Shown: positions 46,075-56,441, counted from the first letter of the stretch. The stretch is DNA of 64,000 nucleotides from Bacteroidales bacterium (GCA_028708845.1 JAQVXZ010000008.1:21733-85732), one strand, 5' to 3'. Program-made: numbers and translations. The notes: generated by a model from the letters alone, not told the origin.

Positions 46075-47277
46075 ATTTTCTCTTATCTTCTTCATCCTCT
46101 GCCTTCTTAAAACTCTTTTTGTCCAAATTGGGAGTACAATTAAGCCTAAGATTATATAAGGATAATAGGTATAGAGCCTCCAAAGAACAGAAAGGGTTGA
46201 GCCTAGTCCAAGAGGTATGAAATCATTGAAGAAAATAGGGAAAGCAAACTCAGCAATACCGCTACTTCCAGGTGTTGGGCTAATGCAAAGAATAATCCAC
46301 ATCACAAGCTGTCGTGCAAAAATCAACAATTGGTCACCATGGGAAGAGAATGCCAAGATTATAAAGTTAACTACTAAGAATCGTGATATCCATGAGGAAA
46401 TGGTTATTAGATATGCTTTAATCCAAAACCAAAAGCTCTTTCCCCTAAACTCAATTGAAGAAGTTATCACGTCATCACCTATCTTTTGAAGGTCTGATTT
46501 CTTCTTCCTAAACATTTTTTTATTTGATAGGTAATAAAGAAACTTTTTAAATGAGTTTGGATATATAAAAATTGCTAATAGTATTATTAGTGTAAGAAGG
46601 CACATAAAACCATATCCAATAAAGAATACTGTTATAACTCCAAAATCTATCCCAAACAATCTGAAATCAAAATCGTGTACAAAGGCAGCATTTACACCTA
46701 CTAAGAGAATTGCAATTGGTGCTATAATGATGTAGAAAAGTTCATCCAAAAGTGCTGTTATTAAAACTATTGATGTTGAACGAGCAACCCCAATTCCTTC
46801 AAGTGAAACAATGAAGAAAGCAACGGCAGAGCCTCCAACAATTGAAGGAGTTATTGCAGAGCCAAATTCCCAAATCATAATAATTTGAAATGATTGCTTC
46901 CAAGAAAGCTGCTTGTCGGACAAATGCCTTAGCCTAAGCATATACATAAAATCTCTCATCACTGCAAAGAACATTGCAATAAGAAGGAAGATGGTTGAAG
47001 CCCAAGTCCAGTTCTTAATAATTAGTTTTAGAATGTCTTTTTGGTGGTCGACCGATATGTTTCCTTTATTATCTTCATCTGCCAAATGAAGTTCGGATAT
47101 ATCTTTTGCATTATCATTATTTGCATCTATCCAATAATACTCTCCTTGCCCAGCTTCTACTTCCGAAATAATAGGTTCAGAGAAATCCTTTGCAATTAGA
47201 AAAACAGCAACCACCAACCCTATAATGATAGGGACAATTACTCTATTGAAAGAGAAAAGTTTTAGGGGATGAGCCAT
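46036..47277 (-). CDS. Lysylphosphatidylglycerol synthase-type membrane protein
   Basis: 413 residues with about eight membrane segments of the UPF0104/MprF flippase-like family (IIMIWEFGSAITPSIVGGSA, LVMWIILCISPTPGSSGIAEFAF). An acidic hydrophilic loop follows the first helix. The lysyl-transfer domain is absent, so it is probably a lipid flippase-like protein. The hydrophilic C terminus (NQEIEKQNKESGN) is encoded by 21-bp repeat units. It is the last gene of a leftward operon, 10 bases after the MscS gene. Confidence 0.85.
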   Translation of the reverse strand: MAHPLKLFSFNRVIVPIIIGLVVAVFLIAKDFSEPIISEVEAGQGEYYWIDANNDNAKDISELHLADEDNKGNISVDHQKDILKLIIKNWTWASTIFLLIAMFFAVMRDFMYMLRLRHLSDKQLSWKQSFQIIMIWEFGSAITPSIVGGSAVAFFIVSLEGIGVARSTSIVLITALLDELFYIIIAPIAILLVGVNAAFVHDFDFRLFGIDFGVITVFFIGYGFMCLLTLIILLAIFIYPNSFKKFLYYLSNKKMFRKKKSDLQKIGDDVITSSIEFRGKSFWFWIKAYLITISSWISRFLVVNFIILAFSSHGDQLLIFARQLVMWIILCISPTPGSSGIAEFAFPIFFNDFIPLGLGSTLSVLWRLYTYYPYIILGLIVLPIWTKRVLRRQRMKKIRENQEIEKQNKESGN

Positions 47278-47287
47278 TAGTTAATTA

Positions 47288-48193
47288 TTAGGAATCGTGA
47301 GGAACACTAAGTTTATTATAAGGAACACTAATGCTGTTTTGATATAGGTATTGGTAAATCTTCTCGTTCATTGCTGCATTTACAGGCCAGTAATCTCTAT
47401 TTAAAGTCCAAAACCTTGCATCCAAAGTAACGGAGGATTCGGTGATATTGGTTAGAACATTAGGTTGAGGATCTTTTAAAACCCTTGGGTCTTCTTTCAT
47501 TATCTCTATAATATCTTGAGCAATCTTAGTTGTTTCTGTTCCGTGAACAAGCTTAATATTAATATCTAATCTCCTTGTTTCCATAAGAGAATAGTTAGTT
47601 ATTGTTCCTGTGGAAAGAGGCCCGTTAGGAATAGATATTGTTTTATTATCAGGTGTTATAAGAACGGTTGTGAAAATATAAATTGACTTTACAGTTCCTT
47701 CAATGCCTTGAGCTGAAATATAATCACCTACCTTAAATGTCTTAAGAACTAAAAGAACTACTCCTCCGGCAACATTTGAAAGAGTTCCTGAAAAAGCCAT
47801 ACCAATAGCCAATCCCATTGCTCCTAAAAGTGCAATAAAGGAAGTCATTTCTATTCCAACAATACTAATAACTGTTATAATGATAAGTATTTTGAGGACT
47901 ATTGATGTTAGTTGAGTAACAAAAGGAACAAGTGATGGTTCAACATTTCTTCTAACCATTATTTTATTAATCCTTCTGGAAAGGAAATTAGTTAACTTAA
48001 ATCCCAGCCAAAGAAGTATTATTGCAACAATGATTTTAGGACCAAAATCTAAAAGAAGGTTAAGTCCTTTTTGTTGAACCTGACCAAGCATGTCCCAGCT
48101 TTGTTGAACTGTTTGAGCTGTTGATTCTACTGCATTTGCTGCAACCTTTTCCAATTTCTCACCTGTCTGTGTGATTGTGTCTGTTTGTAACAT
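47288..48193 (-). CDS. MscS-family mechanosensitive channel
   Basis: 301 residues. One N-terminal helix, then three membrane helices with the pore helix GAMGLAIGMAFSGTLSNVAGG and the beta domain FKVGDYISAQGIEGTV typical of small MscS channels. It opens on hypo-osmotic shock to release solutes through the inner membrane. It lies 20 bases after hflX. Confidence 0.93.
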   Translation of the reverse strand: MLQTDTITQTGEKLEKVAANAVESTAQTVQQSWDMLGQVQQKGLNLLLDFGPKIIVAIILLWLGFKLTNFLSRRINKIMVRRNVEPSLVPFVTQLTSIVLKILIIITVISIVGIEMTSFIALLGAMGLAIGMAFSGTLSNVAGGVVLLVLKTFKVGDYISAQGIEGTVKSIYIFTTVLITPDNKTISIPNGPLSTGTITNYSLMETRRLDINIKLVHGTETTKIAQDIIEIMKEDPRVLKDPQPNVLTNITESSVTLDARFWTLNRDYWPVNAAMNEKIYQYLYQNSISVPYNKLSVPHDS

Positions 48194-48213
48194 AAATATA
48201 ATTGAATAATAAA

Positions 48214-49407
48214 TTAGTAAAGAAAACTATTATAAGGATAACGGATTGCATGTAGTCTTTTTATATTATCATACATCTCCTTTTTAAACTCTTCAATATT
48301 AGTTTTTTCTCTAGCAGAAATAAAGAATGAAGGAATATCTCCTCTTCCCATCCAAGAAGCTTTTAAATCTTCTAAGCTCCAATTTTCTCTTAAAACAGGG
48401 GTTAAATCGTCTTCGTCTTTTTTAATATAGGTATAAGCATCTATCTTATTAAATACCATAATGGTTGGCTTATCATTAACCTTGATTTCGGTTAGGGTTT
48501 GATTTACTACGTCAATTTGTTCTTCAAAACCAGGATGAGAAACATCCACAACATGAATTAAGACATCAGCCTCACGAACCTCATCTAAGGTTGATTTGAA
48601 ACTTTCTATTAAACCATGTGGTAGCTTCCTAATAAAACCAACGGTATCTGTAAGAAGAAATGGAAGGTTTTCAATTACTACCTTTCTAACTGTAGTATCT
48701 AGGGTTGCGAAAAGCTTGTTTTCTGCGAAGACTTCGCTTTTTGCAAGTAAGTTCATAATGGTTGACTTGCCAACATTGGTATATCCAACTAAGGCAACTC
48801 TAATAAGACTTTCCCTATTCTTTCTTTGAACAATCTTTTGCTTATCAATATCTTTTAGCTTTTCTTTTAAATTAGAAATCTTATCTAATACTATTCTTCT
48901 ATCTGTTTCAATTTGTGTTTCCCCTGGACCCCTCATGTTCATAGATGCACCTCCTCTTTGGCGGTCAAGGTGAGTCCACATTTTTGTTAGACGAGGAAGT
49001 AGATATTGGTATTGAGCTAATTCAACCTGTGTTCTTGCATGTGATGTTCTAGCTCTTTGAGCAAAGATATTTAAAATTAGACCTGTTCTGTCCATAACCT
49101 TACGGTCTAATTCTGTTTCAATATTTCTCATTTGCGAGGGTGATAACTCGTCGTCAAAAACAACAAACTCTATTTCCTCAGCATTAAGGTATTCTTTAAT
49201 TTCATCTAGTTTTCCTTTACCAACAAATGTTCTTGGGTCCCTATATTGAAGTCTTTGGATAAAGCTTTTAACAGCTACCCCTCCTGAGGTTTCAATTAAG
49301 AAGGCAAGTTCTTCTAAGTATTCTTTTGTTTTTTCGTATGGAGAATCGGGTGTTGAAACGCCGACCATTACACATTTGTCTGGACTTATTATTGTTGTAT
49401 CTATCAT
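48214..49407 (-). CDS. hflX: GTPase HflX
   Basis: 397 residues. The N-terminal HflX domain (TFVGKGKLDEIKEYL, RQRGGASMNMRGPGETQIE) is followed by a G domain with VALVGYTNVGKST, DTVGFIRKLPHGLIESFKST and FNKID. It binds and splits stalled ribosomes. Its start is 2 bases from the ribE stop, so translation is coupled. Confidence 0.96.
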   Translation of the reverse strand: MIDTTIISPDKCVMVGVSTPDSPYEKTKEYLEELAFLIETSGGVAVKSFIQRLQYRDPRTFVGKGKLDEIKEYLNAEEIEFVVFDDELSPSQMRNIETELDRKVMDRTGLILNIFAQRARTSHARTQVELAQYQYLLPRLTKMWTHLDRQRGGASMNMRGPGETQIETDRRIVLDKISNLKEKLKDIDKQKIVQRKNRESLIRVALVGYTNVGKSTIMNLLAKSEVFAENKLFATLDTTVRKVVIENLPFLLTDTVGFIRKLPHGLIESFKSTLDEVREADVLIHVVDVSHPGFEEQIDVVNQTLTEIKVNDKPTIMVFNKIDAYTYIKKDEDDLTPVLRENWSLEDLKASWMGRGDIPSFFISAREKTNIEEFKKEMYDNIKRLHAIRYPYNSFLY

Positions 49408-49409
49408 TT

Positions 49410-50018
49410 TTATTTTTGAGCTTCCATATATTGTTCTAATAGTTTTTGAACGTATTTGCCAAACACATCAAATTCTATATTTACAATTGAACCTTTTTTT
49501 AAGTTATGGAAATTTGTCATCTCTTGTGTGAAAGGAATTATTGAAACAGAGAACATCCCTTTTTCAGAATCAACAACAGTTAAACTTACTCCATTAACGG
49601 TTATTGAACCTTTTGGAACGGTAAAGCTGTTTTTTGTTGAATCATATTCAAAGAAATACCTCCAAGAGCCATTTTCATCAACAACCTTTACGCATTTAGC
49701 AACTTGATCAACATGTCCTTGAACAATATGCCCATCAAATCTACCATCCATTTTCATTGAACGTTCAACATTAACCTCTGTTCCTATTTCCCAAGTACAA
49801 AGATTAGTATTGTCCATTGTTTCTTTCATTGCTGTTACAACATATTGGTTTTTCTTAGCATCTAACTTAACCACTGTCAAACAACATCCGTCATGAGCCA
49901 TAGATTGATCTACCTTAAGCTCATTTGCGAAATCAACTTCCAATGTAAAATGATAATTTGTATTCTCTTTTTCAATAGCAACAACTTTTGCCATCTTTTC
50001 TATTATTCCTGTGAACAT
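49410..50018 (-). CDS. ribE: Riboflavin synthase
   Basis: 202 residues. MFTGIIEKMAKV at the start and the two lumazine-synthase-like repeats (DGCCLTVVKLD and VNGVSLTVVDSEKG), each after a VNVERSMK- or HIVQGHVD-type segment, are diagnostic. It makes riboflavin from two lumazine molecules. It lies in an operon with hflX. Confidence 0.95.
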   Translation of the reverse strand: MFTGIIEKMAKVVAIEKENTNYHFTLEVDFANELKVDQSMAHDGCCLTVVKLDAKKNQYVVTAMKETMDNTNLCTWEIGTEVNVERSMKMDGRFDGHIVQGHVDQVAKCVKVVDENGSWRYFFEYDSTKNSFTVPKGSITVNGVSLTVVDSEKGMFSVSIIPFTQEMTNFHNLKKGSIVNIEFDVFGKYVQKLLEQYMEAQK

Positions 50019-50066
50019 ATCTTTTTTCTATTATTATATCCTTTAACTCTAATTTTTTACTATTTA

Positions 50067-52202
50067 TTATAGATTTTCTTTATGATAGAGATAAATCTTT
50101 TCATACAAGTGTATTCTATCCTTGCCTCTAACATTATGTTCGTGGTCTGGATAAAGGAAGAAATCAACTTGTTTTCCTTTTTTCACGCTCTTACGAAGAA
50201 ATTCAATTGAGTGTTGAGGAAGTACTGTTGCATCTTGATATCCTTCAATTAAAAGTAATTTACCTTCTAAGTTGTCAATATAACTTAATACGGTTGAGTT
50301 CTTGTATCCTTCTGGATTGTTTTCTGGTGTTCCCATATATCTTTCTCCATACATAGCTTCATACCATTGCCAATGAACTACAGGACCACCTGCTGTTGCA
50401 ACCTTAAACACCCCTGGGTTTCTAAGTTTAAGAGAAATTGACATAAAGCCTCCATAGCTCCAACCATCAACTCCTATCCTTTCTCCATCAATATAAGGTA
50501 GAGTTTTCAAATAGTTTACTCCTTCCATTTGGTCTGAAACTTCAATTGATCCACAGTTATGCCAAATAGAAGATTCAAATTCATAACCTCTATTTGCAGA
50601 ACCTCTATTATCTAGAGTCCAAACAATATAGCCTTGTTGAGCTAAGAACATAAAGAAATTATTAGCTCCTCCTAAATAGTTATCAGTTACAAGTTGCGCA
50701 TGTGGGCCTCCATAAACATATACTATTACTGGGTATTTCTTATTTGGGTCGAAGTCTTTAGGTTTAATCATTCTATAATATAAGTCTACTCCATCCTTAG
50801 ACTTAAGAGTTGATATTTCTATTGTTGGGGCATCAATATCTTTTAAAGGGTCTTCACTATTGTTTAATACTTTAATGATTTTACCTTTCTTATCAATAAC
50901 TTGAGTTCTTCCAGCAACTTCATTATAGTTGGAATAGGTGTCTATAAACATTGTTCCTTTTGCATTGAAAGCTACATTATGTGTTCCATGGTCAGGAGAA
51001 TATCTTGTTATCTTACCTGTTTTAATATTTATTCCGTAGAAGTTGTTTTCGATTGGAGAGTCTTTTGTAGCATAAACAAAAACCTCATCTGCCTTTTGAG
51101 TAAAGCCTTCGATTGACTTGACCATCCAATCTCCAGATGTAAGCTGCTTGATTAATTTTCCACTTGCCTCGTATAGATAAATGTGATTATATCCGTCTCT
51201 TTGACTTAACCATAGGAATTGATTTGGTGAGTTTGGTATAAATAGCATTGGAACTTGTGGCTCAACATATTTGTTTGATTTCTCTTCAAATAACACTCCA
51301 GTCTTTTCTCCATTTGTTGAATTATAGCTTTCAACTACCATATGATTTTGAAGTCTATTAAGCTTTACTATATATATGGTTTTTGCATCAGGCGAAAAAC
51401 TTATATTAGTTAAATACATTTCTCTTTCTTCTAAACTCTCGTCTTTTCTTGTTTTTAGGTAAACAACATCTTGAGAAGCTACATCATAAACACCAACCAA
51501 AACCTCATGAGACTTCATTCCTGCCATAGGATATTTTACAGGATTATGTTCTGCTATTCTTGTTTCTGTGTTTACAAGTGGGTATGAAGTAACCATTGAT
51601 TGATCCATCCTATAAAAAGCTAGCTTCTCTCCCTCATTACTCCAAAACAATCCTTTGTCTATTCCAAATTCATTTCTATGTACAGCTTCTCCATAAACAA
51701 TATCTTTAGTCCCATCTTTTGTAATTTGTCTATTTTCAAAGTTTATATGAACAAAAAGGTTGTCATCTTTTTTGAATGCAATTCTTGGTTTTTTATAAAA
51801 AACTTCTACATGCGATGCTTCCTTATCAAGATTTGCAGCGACGCTTGTAAGTTTAGTTTTTAAGTTATAAACACATAAATCATTGTTTGTAGATGTGTAA
51901 TAGAACTCATTTTCATTAATATATTTTATTCCAAAGAAAGATTTAGGAGTATTCTCTTTTATATCTTCAATTTTAAGTATTTCTTTAGGCTCTTCCTTTG
52001 CAGTGCCAAACCATAATGACTTACCATCCTTAGTGAAGGTAAAATTATCAGTATTATCAATAAACTTAGCATCATATATATTAGTTGGGTAGTAGTTTCT
52101 ACTTTGGACATCCTCCAATTTCAACATTCTATTTTGACCTACAACTAAGTTGGTTGTAACAAGTAATAATAGGGTTATAAGTACATTAATTCTTAATTTC
52201 AT
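50067..52202 (-). CDS. Dipeptidyl peptidase IV-type serine protease (S9B)
   Basis: 711 residues with signal peptide (MKLRINVLITLLLLVTTNLVVG). An N-terminal propeller is followed by an S9 catalytic domain: VYGGPHAQLV, DNRGSANRG, GWSYGGFMS (nucleophilic Ser) and PDHEHNVRGKD (catalytic His). It should release Xaa-Pro dipeptides in the periplasm, in keeping with an amino-acid-fermenting lifestyle. It is between dpm1-like and ribE genes on the same strand. Confidence 0.93.
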   Translation of the reverse strand: MKLRINVLITLLLLVTTNLVVGQNRMLKLEDVQSRNYYPTNIYDAKFIDNTDNFTFTKDGKSLWFGTAKEEPKEILKIEDIKENTPKSFFGIKYINENEFYYTSTNNDLCVYNLKTKLTSVAANLDKEASHVEVFYKKPRIAFKKDDNLFVHINFENRQITKDGTKDIVYGEAVHRNEFGIDKGLFWSNEGEKLAFYRMDQSMVTSYPLVNTETRIAEHNPVKYPMAGMKSHEVLVGVYDVASQDVVYLKTRKDESLEEREMYLTNISFSPDAKTIYIVKLNRLQNHMVVESYNSTNGEKTGVLFEEKSNKYVEPQVPMLFIPNSPNQFLWLSQRDGYNHIYLYEASGKLIKQLTSGDWMVKSIEGFTQKADEVFVYATKDSPIENNFYGINIKTGKITRYSPDHGTHNVAFNAKGTMFIDTYSNYNEVAGRTQVIDKKGKIIKVLNNSEDPLKDIDAPTIEISTLKSKDGVDLYYRMIKPKDFDPNKKYPVIVYVYGGPHAQLVTDNYLGGANNFFMFLAQQGYIVWTLDNRGSANRGYEFESSIWHNCGSIEVSDQMEGVNYLKTLPYIDGERIGVDGWSYGGFMSISLKLRNPGVFKVATAGGPVVHWQWYEAMYGERYMGTPENNPEGYKNSTVLSYIDNLEGKLLLIEGYQDATVLPQHSIEFLRKSVKKGKQVDFFLYPDHEHNVRGKDRIHLYEKIYLYHKENL

Positions 52203-52236
52203 AGCTTTTCCTTAATAATTGTATTTTGAATATTTA

Positions 52237-52971
52237 TTATTTCGTTTTCTTATATTTATTCCAATTTCTAAATCTTAAGCTCCAAACTCCAAAGAAGGCT
52301 TCTTTGAATATCTTCATGCTCATTTTCGATTGTCCAAGGACTCTATCAGCAAAGATAATTGGCACTTCATTTAATTTGAATCCAAGTTTGTAGGCTGTGT
52401 ATTTCATTTCTATTTGGAAGGCGTATCCAACGAACTTAACCTTTTCTAAATTCATTGCCTCAAGCAATTGCCTCCTATAACAAACAAAGCCTGCTGTTGC
52501 ATCACCTATTTTGAGTCCTGTTATAAGCCTAACATAAGAAGATGCGTAATAGGACATAATAACTCTTCCTATTGGCCAATTCACAACAGATATTTTTCCA
52601 TCAACATACCTTGAACCAATTGAAAGATCGGCACCATTAACACAAGAATTATATAGATTAATTAAATCATCCGGATTATGAGAGAAGTCAGCATCCATTT
52701 CAAAAATATAATCGTATTTTTTATTAATAGCCCATTTAAATCCGTGAATATAAGCTGTTCCTAGCCCAAGCTTTCCTTTCCTTTCTTCCATATTAAGTCT
52801 TTGAGGGAAATCTTTCATCAACCTTTTCACAATATCGGCAGTTCCATCTGGAGATCCATCATCAATAATTAGAATATCAAAATCCTTCTCTAATGAAAAT
52901 ACCTTTTTAATAATATTCTCTATATTCTCTTTCTCGTTATAAGTTGGAATAATTACTATACTGTCAGACAT
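52237..52971 (-). CDS. Polyprenol-phosphate mannosyltransferase-like GT2
   Basis: 244 residues. VIIPTYNEKENIENI, ILIIDDGSPDGTADIV, FEMDADFSHNPDDL and the late ADRVLGQSKMS fit the Dpm1 branch of family 2 glycosyltransferases. It transfers a sugar (usually mannose) to polyprenyl phosphate on the cytoplasmic side. No C-terminal membrane helices are seen, as in soluble Dpm1. It starts the leftward operon. Confidence 0.92.
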   Translation of the reverse strand: MSDSIVIIPTYNEKENIENIIKKVFSLEKDFDILIIDDGSPDGTADIVKRLMKDFPQRLNMEERKGKLGLGTAYIHGFKWAINKKYDYIFEMDADFSHNPDDLINLYNSCVNGADLSIGSRYVDGKISVVNWPIGRVIMSYYASSYVRLITGLKIGDATAGFVCYRRQLLEAMNLEKVKFVGYAFQIEMKYTAYKLGFKLNEVPIIFADRVLGQSKMSMKIFKEAFFGVWSLRFRNWNKYKKTK

Positions 52972-53040
52972 CTTTTATATATATTAATTGTTTAATTTGC
53001 AAATTTAATTATTTTATCCCTAAAATCCCAAAGTCTTAAA

Positions 53041-54522
53041 CTATTTAGGCAAAACATATTCTATATCTTTCGGTTTTGGTCTAGGAATATAAGGCAATAG
53101 ACTCCCCTCAGATGGCTTTCGCATTGGGTTTTGAAGAATAACACCCTTACTGTCTAACATAACAAATGTTGGAAACACAATAATATTATATTTCTCGAGC
53201 AGATCCCATTTCCCTTCAAAATGCACAAAGTCCCATTTATACTTCACCCCAACATTTGAATTTACTAAGAAATTATAGAGTGCATCCAAACTCTTATCAC
53301 ATGCAATTGTTAAGAAATTGAAATGATCTCCAAGAGTGTCCACAAGACTATACATCATATTCAACTCCCTCAAACAAGCTGGTTCACTAACTTTCACAAA
53401 GGAAATAATAAGAGGTTTTTCTTTATATTTGTCGAGAGTTATATGGTTATTGTATATATCCTTTAACGAAAAATCACTTGCATTCACACCATAGGTAGAT
53501 TGTTGAGAAAATATCTCTAAAAGGTTTTTTGCAATATGAATATGTTCTAGAAATTTTGTTTGATATACGAAGTTCTCGAGCATCATAACAATATGTAATC
53601 TGTTATATATCTGAGAAAAGAAAGCCTCTTTCATTCCTCTTAGAAAAACCAGTTCTCTAAAAACTTCATTCTTAAGCAAACTATCTCTACCTAAAGAGTC
53701 AATTAACGAAAAATAATCATTTGTTTCAAACCATCTTTCTAATGTTCTTTTGTCAAATATCTTATTCCCTTTTGTGAAATAGTCTCCATATATCATTTCA
53801 AAACAATCCATATAAGCTAAGTTATCATAAAGGATTGGCTTATCGAAGAAAAGTTCTGTTTTAAGCTTGAGTTCATTTTTTGTTTTCGAAGAATATTCAA
53901 CCATTCCAATGGAATATCTCAGGTATTCCTTAATGTAGTCGGTATCTGTGGAGTCAACCTCGAAGCTTAACATTTCAATCAACGAATCAACCTTTTTCTT
54001 ATCCCTAAAAAATAAAATATCTCTATCGTTATTAATCATATATTCCTCAATCATGCTATCAATAACAAAGACTTTTTCGTTAAGAGACTTATCAGTTGAA
54101 CTCTCAATGATTGTTGGCAAAGGAAACTTATAGAAAAGCGTATTAACCTTATCTGAAATGTTGAAGTTGAAAGGAAGGATTCTTAGTTTATAGGATGAAC
54201 CCATTTTGGCAATAAAATTATAATCGAAAGACTCAATCCTAATCTTCATCAATGAAGTATTGGAAATGGTTAGAGCAAAACTAAAAACAGAATCCTCTTC
54301 TCCCACCTTAAAAACACCTTCCTCTTTCTCTATTTTTGAAAGATTATCCGAAATAGAAATAAGTCTAATTGTTTTTCCTCCTATTCCTTGTCCCACTCCC
54401 TCTATTCTCAAGTTCTGCGACTTCAGTCCAGATGCAAAACTAAAGATAAGAACAAATAGAAATATGTACTTAAATAGACTATTGTCTTTTAAAAAATTAA
54501 TATGCAGTAATTTGTCTTTCAT
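53041..54522 (-). CDS. Exported thioredoxin-fold protein lacking CXXC
   Basis: 493 residues with a signal or anchor near residues 17-35. The last 130 residues (about 350 on) resemble the TlpA/redoxin fold (ASDFSLKDIYNN, PLIISFVKVSEPACLRELNM, VFPTFVMLDSKGVI), preceded by a DUF4369-like N-terminal domain (RIEGVGQGIGGKTIRLI). The active-site CXXC is replaced by a single cysteine (PACLRE), so it is unlikely to be an ordinary disulfide reductase. It stands alone. Confidence 0.75.
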   Translation of the reverse strand: MKDKLLHINFLKDNSLFKYIFLFVLIFSFASGLKSQNLRIEGVGQGIGGKTIRLISISDNLSKIEKEEGVFKVGEEDSVFSFALTISNTSLMKIRIESFDYNFIAKMGSSYKLRILPFNFNISDKVNTLFYKFPLPTIIESSTDKSLNEKVFVIDSMIEEYMINNDRDILFFRDKKKVDSLIEMLSFEVDSTDTDYIKEYLRYSIGMVEYSSKTKNELKLKTELFFDKPILYDNLAYMDCFEMIYGDYFTKGNKIFDKRTLERWFETNDYFSLIDSLGRDSLLKNEVFRELVFLRGMKEAFFSQIYNRLHIVMMLENFVYQTKFLEHIHIAKNLLEIFSQQSTYGVNASDFSLKDIYNNHITLDKYKEKPLIISFVKVSEPACLRELNMMYSLVDTLGDHFNFLTIACDKSLDALYNFLVNSNVGVKYKWDFVHFEGKWDLLEKYNIIVFPTFVMLDSKGVILQNPMRKPSEGSLLPYIPRPKPKDIEYVLPK

Positions 54523-54623
54523 TATTAAAAAAATAAAACATTATGTATTTAAAACATAAAAGTATCTGAAAAATTATATCTAATTGAAAATTATTTGCAA
54601 ACCAGGAAACAAAGCAGTAAAAT

Positions 54624-55994
54624 CTACTTTTTTAGAACGTAATCCTTTATCTTTTCCTCTCCCCAAATCTTTTTCATTATCTCAACACTTTCTTCCACCT
54701 TCAAACTATTTCTCATCTCCAAGTTCCTTTGCATAAAAACACAGTCACTCATCTTAGCCTCATCACAAGCAATATCTTCTGCCAAAGCGTGACAAGAAGG
54801 CGCTCCACAAACATTACAATCGGTTTGAGGAAGCTTAGCCTCAATTTCTTTTATTCTAGTAAGCTTTTCAAACGCTATACTAATATCATCATCCAAAACC
54901 ATCATACTCCTTGGCATAATTTTGGCAACAGAAGAGTTTGCAAACAAAAACTCCTCTTGGGAATGAATTTCTTTCCTTCTTGAAGTTTCACCATTCCTTT
55001 CCCTATCAGCCAATTTTCTTGCCCTTTGAGTCATCCTATCATTTATCAAAAATCTATTCCCACAAGTTAATATTCCTCCTGCACAACTCTCATCGCATGC
55101 CCTAAGCTCCAAGAAGTCTAAATCCTCTATGTCGTCATTCTCTACCTTTTCCAAGAAATCCATAACATTATGAATCTCATCAATGGCAAAGCTTTTCTTA
55201 CAATGGGTCAGTCTTTTCTCTCCATTTGTTAGAGCGAAAAGAATAGAGTCCGAAGGTGCATCATTGGCAGATACAGTCTTATCATATTCTTTGTGTTGCT
55301 TGATTTGCTTGTATACCATATTATACATAGTATCCATATTCAAAACCCCATCAACCGTAGACTTAGCCTCCCCAACAGGACTCTTAGTTGCAGCAATCTT
55401 AGCAGCACAAGGAGTTATGTAGAAGACACCTATTTCGTTAGGGTCAGCACCTTCATCAATTAGCTTTTTACGAATATATATGGAAGTAAAGTCAACGGGA
55501 GCCTTGATTGGAATTAAATTGTCAACCAAAGCAGGGAATTTAACTTGAATAAGACGGACAACAGCAGGACAAAAAGTAGAAATTAAAGGCTTTCTGTCTT
55601 CGTGCTCCCTAATATATTTATTTGTTAACTTAGTATGAGTCGCAACAGCGGCTTCAACTTCAATAACGTGAGTGAAACCAATATCTTTGATGACAGAATA
55701 TACTTGAGAGGCTCTGATATCCTCAGAAAACTGTCCTAAAAAGACAGAAGGCATAAGGACTACCCTGTACTTAAAATTATAAATATTATCGAAGTCGTCT
55801 TGAGCAACATAAACAGCACCACTTGGGCAAACCTTATAACATTCTCCACAGTCAACACATTTGTTTCCGTAGATTGTAGCTTTACCATTTCTAACCCTAA
55901 TAGCCTCTGTTGGACAATTTCTCATGCAAAGAGTGCAACCATAACAAATCTTATGGTCTATCTTTAGAGCATGATAAAAAAAGCTTTCACTCAT
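54624..55994 (-). CDS. Iron-sulfur protein with [FeFe]-hydrogenase-like domain (HydS/HymC-like)
   Basis: 456 residues from the ATG at 55994 (MSESFFYHALKID); an ATG at 56003 is also possible. Two ferredoxin motifs near the start (CYGCTLCMRNCP, CVDCGECYKVCP) are followed by a hydrogenase large-subunit-like domain with TFCPAVVRL, TPCAAKIAATK and RACDESCAGGIL in place of the three H-cluster motifs, then a CX2CX4CX16C iron-sulfur domain (CNVCGAPSC). Such proteins accompany HymABCD hydrogenases and are thought to sense redox or H2. The RsbW-like and DRTGG-like genes upstream complete the set. Confidence 0.85.
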   Translation of the reverse strand: MSESFFYHALKIDHKICYGCTLCMRNCPTEAIRVRNGKATIYGNKCVDCGECYKVCPSGAVYVAQDDFDNIYNFKYRVVLMPSVFLGQFSEDIRASQVYSVIKDIGFTHVIEVEAAVATHTKLTNKYIREHEDRKPLISTFCPAVVRLIQVKFPALVDNLIPIKAPVDFTSIYIRKKLIDEGADPNEIGVFYITPCAAKIAATKSPVGEAKSTVDGVLNMDTMYNMVYKQIKQHKEYDKTVSANDAPSDSILFALTNGEKRLTHCKKSFAIDEIHNVMDFLEKVENDDIEDLDFLELRACDESCAGGILTCGNRFLINDRMTQRARKLADRERNGETSRRKEIHSQEEFLFANSSVAKIMPRSMMVLDDDISIAFEKLTRIKEIEAKLPQTDCNVCGAPSCHALAEDIACDEAKMSDCVFMQRNLEMRNSLKVEESVEIMKKIWGEEKIKDYVLKK

Positions 55995-56016
55995 GACAAA
56001 CAATTTTTAATTATTA

Positions 56017-56430
56017 TTATTGGAAATTTACAACCATCTTAACCTCCGTTCCAACGCCTACCTCGGTCTTTATTTCCAATTCATCAACATTATTTTTAAT
56101 ATTAGGCAAACCCATACCAGCACCGAAACCCATTTCCCTAACCTTAGCAGAGGCTGTGGAAAAACCCTTTGTCATAGCTTTATCCATATCAGGAATTCCA
56201 GGACCTACGTCATCAACTACAACAACAATCTTTTCTTGATCAATATCCACATAAATAGTCCCCCCATAAGCATGGGCAATAGCATTTACTTCAGCTTCGT
56301 AAACAGCCACAACAATCTTCTTTATCTTCTGATTGTCGATATTTAACTGCTTTAAAGTCTTTTTTATCTCACTTGATGCTTTCCCTGCATTGGCAAAATC
56401 TCCCTCAACAACTTTAAATTCATTATGCAT
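56017..56430 (-). CDS. RsbW-like anti-sigma/serine kinase ATPase
   Basis: 137 residues of the GHKL ATPase fold: VYEAEVNAIAHAYGG (N box), VVVDDVGPGIPD (G1) and GFGAGMGLPNIKNN (G2). It lacks a histidine-phosphorylation domain, so it is of the RsbW/SpoIIAB type rather than a sensor kinase. It lies between the DRTGG-like gene (11 bases) and the hydrogenase-like gene (22 bases). Known clusters of this kind are found with [FeFe] hydrogenases in anaerobes. Confidence 0.88.
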   Translation of the reverse strand: MHNEFKVVEGDFANAGKASSEIKKTLKQLNIDNQKIKKIVVAVYEAEVNAIAHAYGGTIYVDIDQEKIVVVVDDVGPGIPDMDKAMTKGFSTASAKVREMGFGAGMGLPNIKNNVDELEIKTEVGVGTEVKMVVNFQ

Positions 56431-56441
56431 AAGCTATATAA

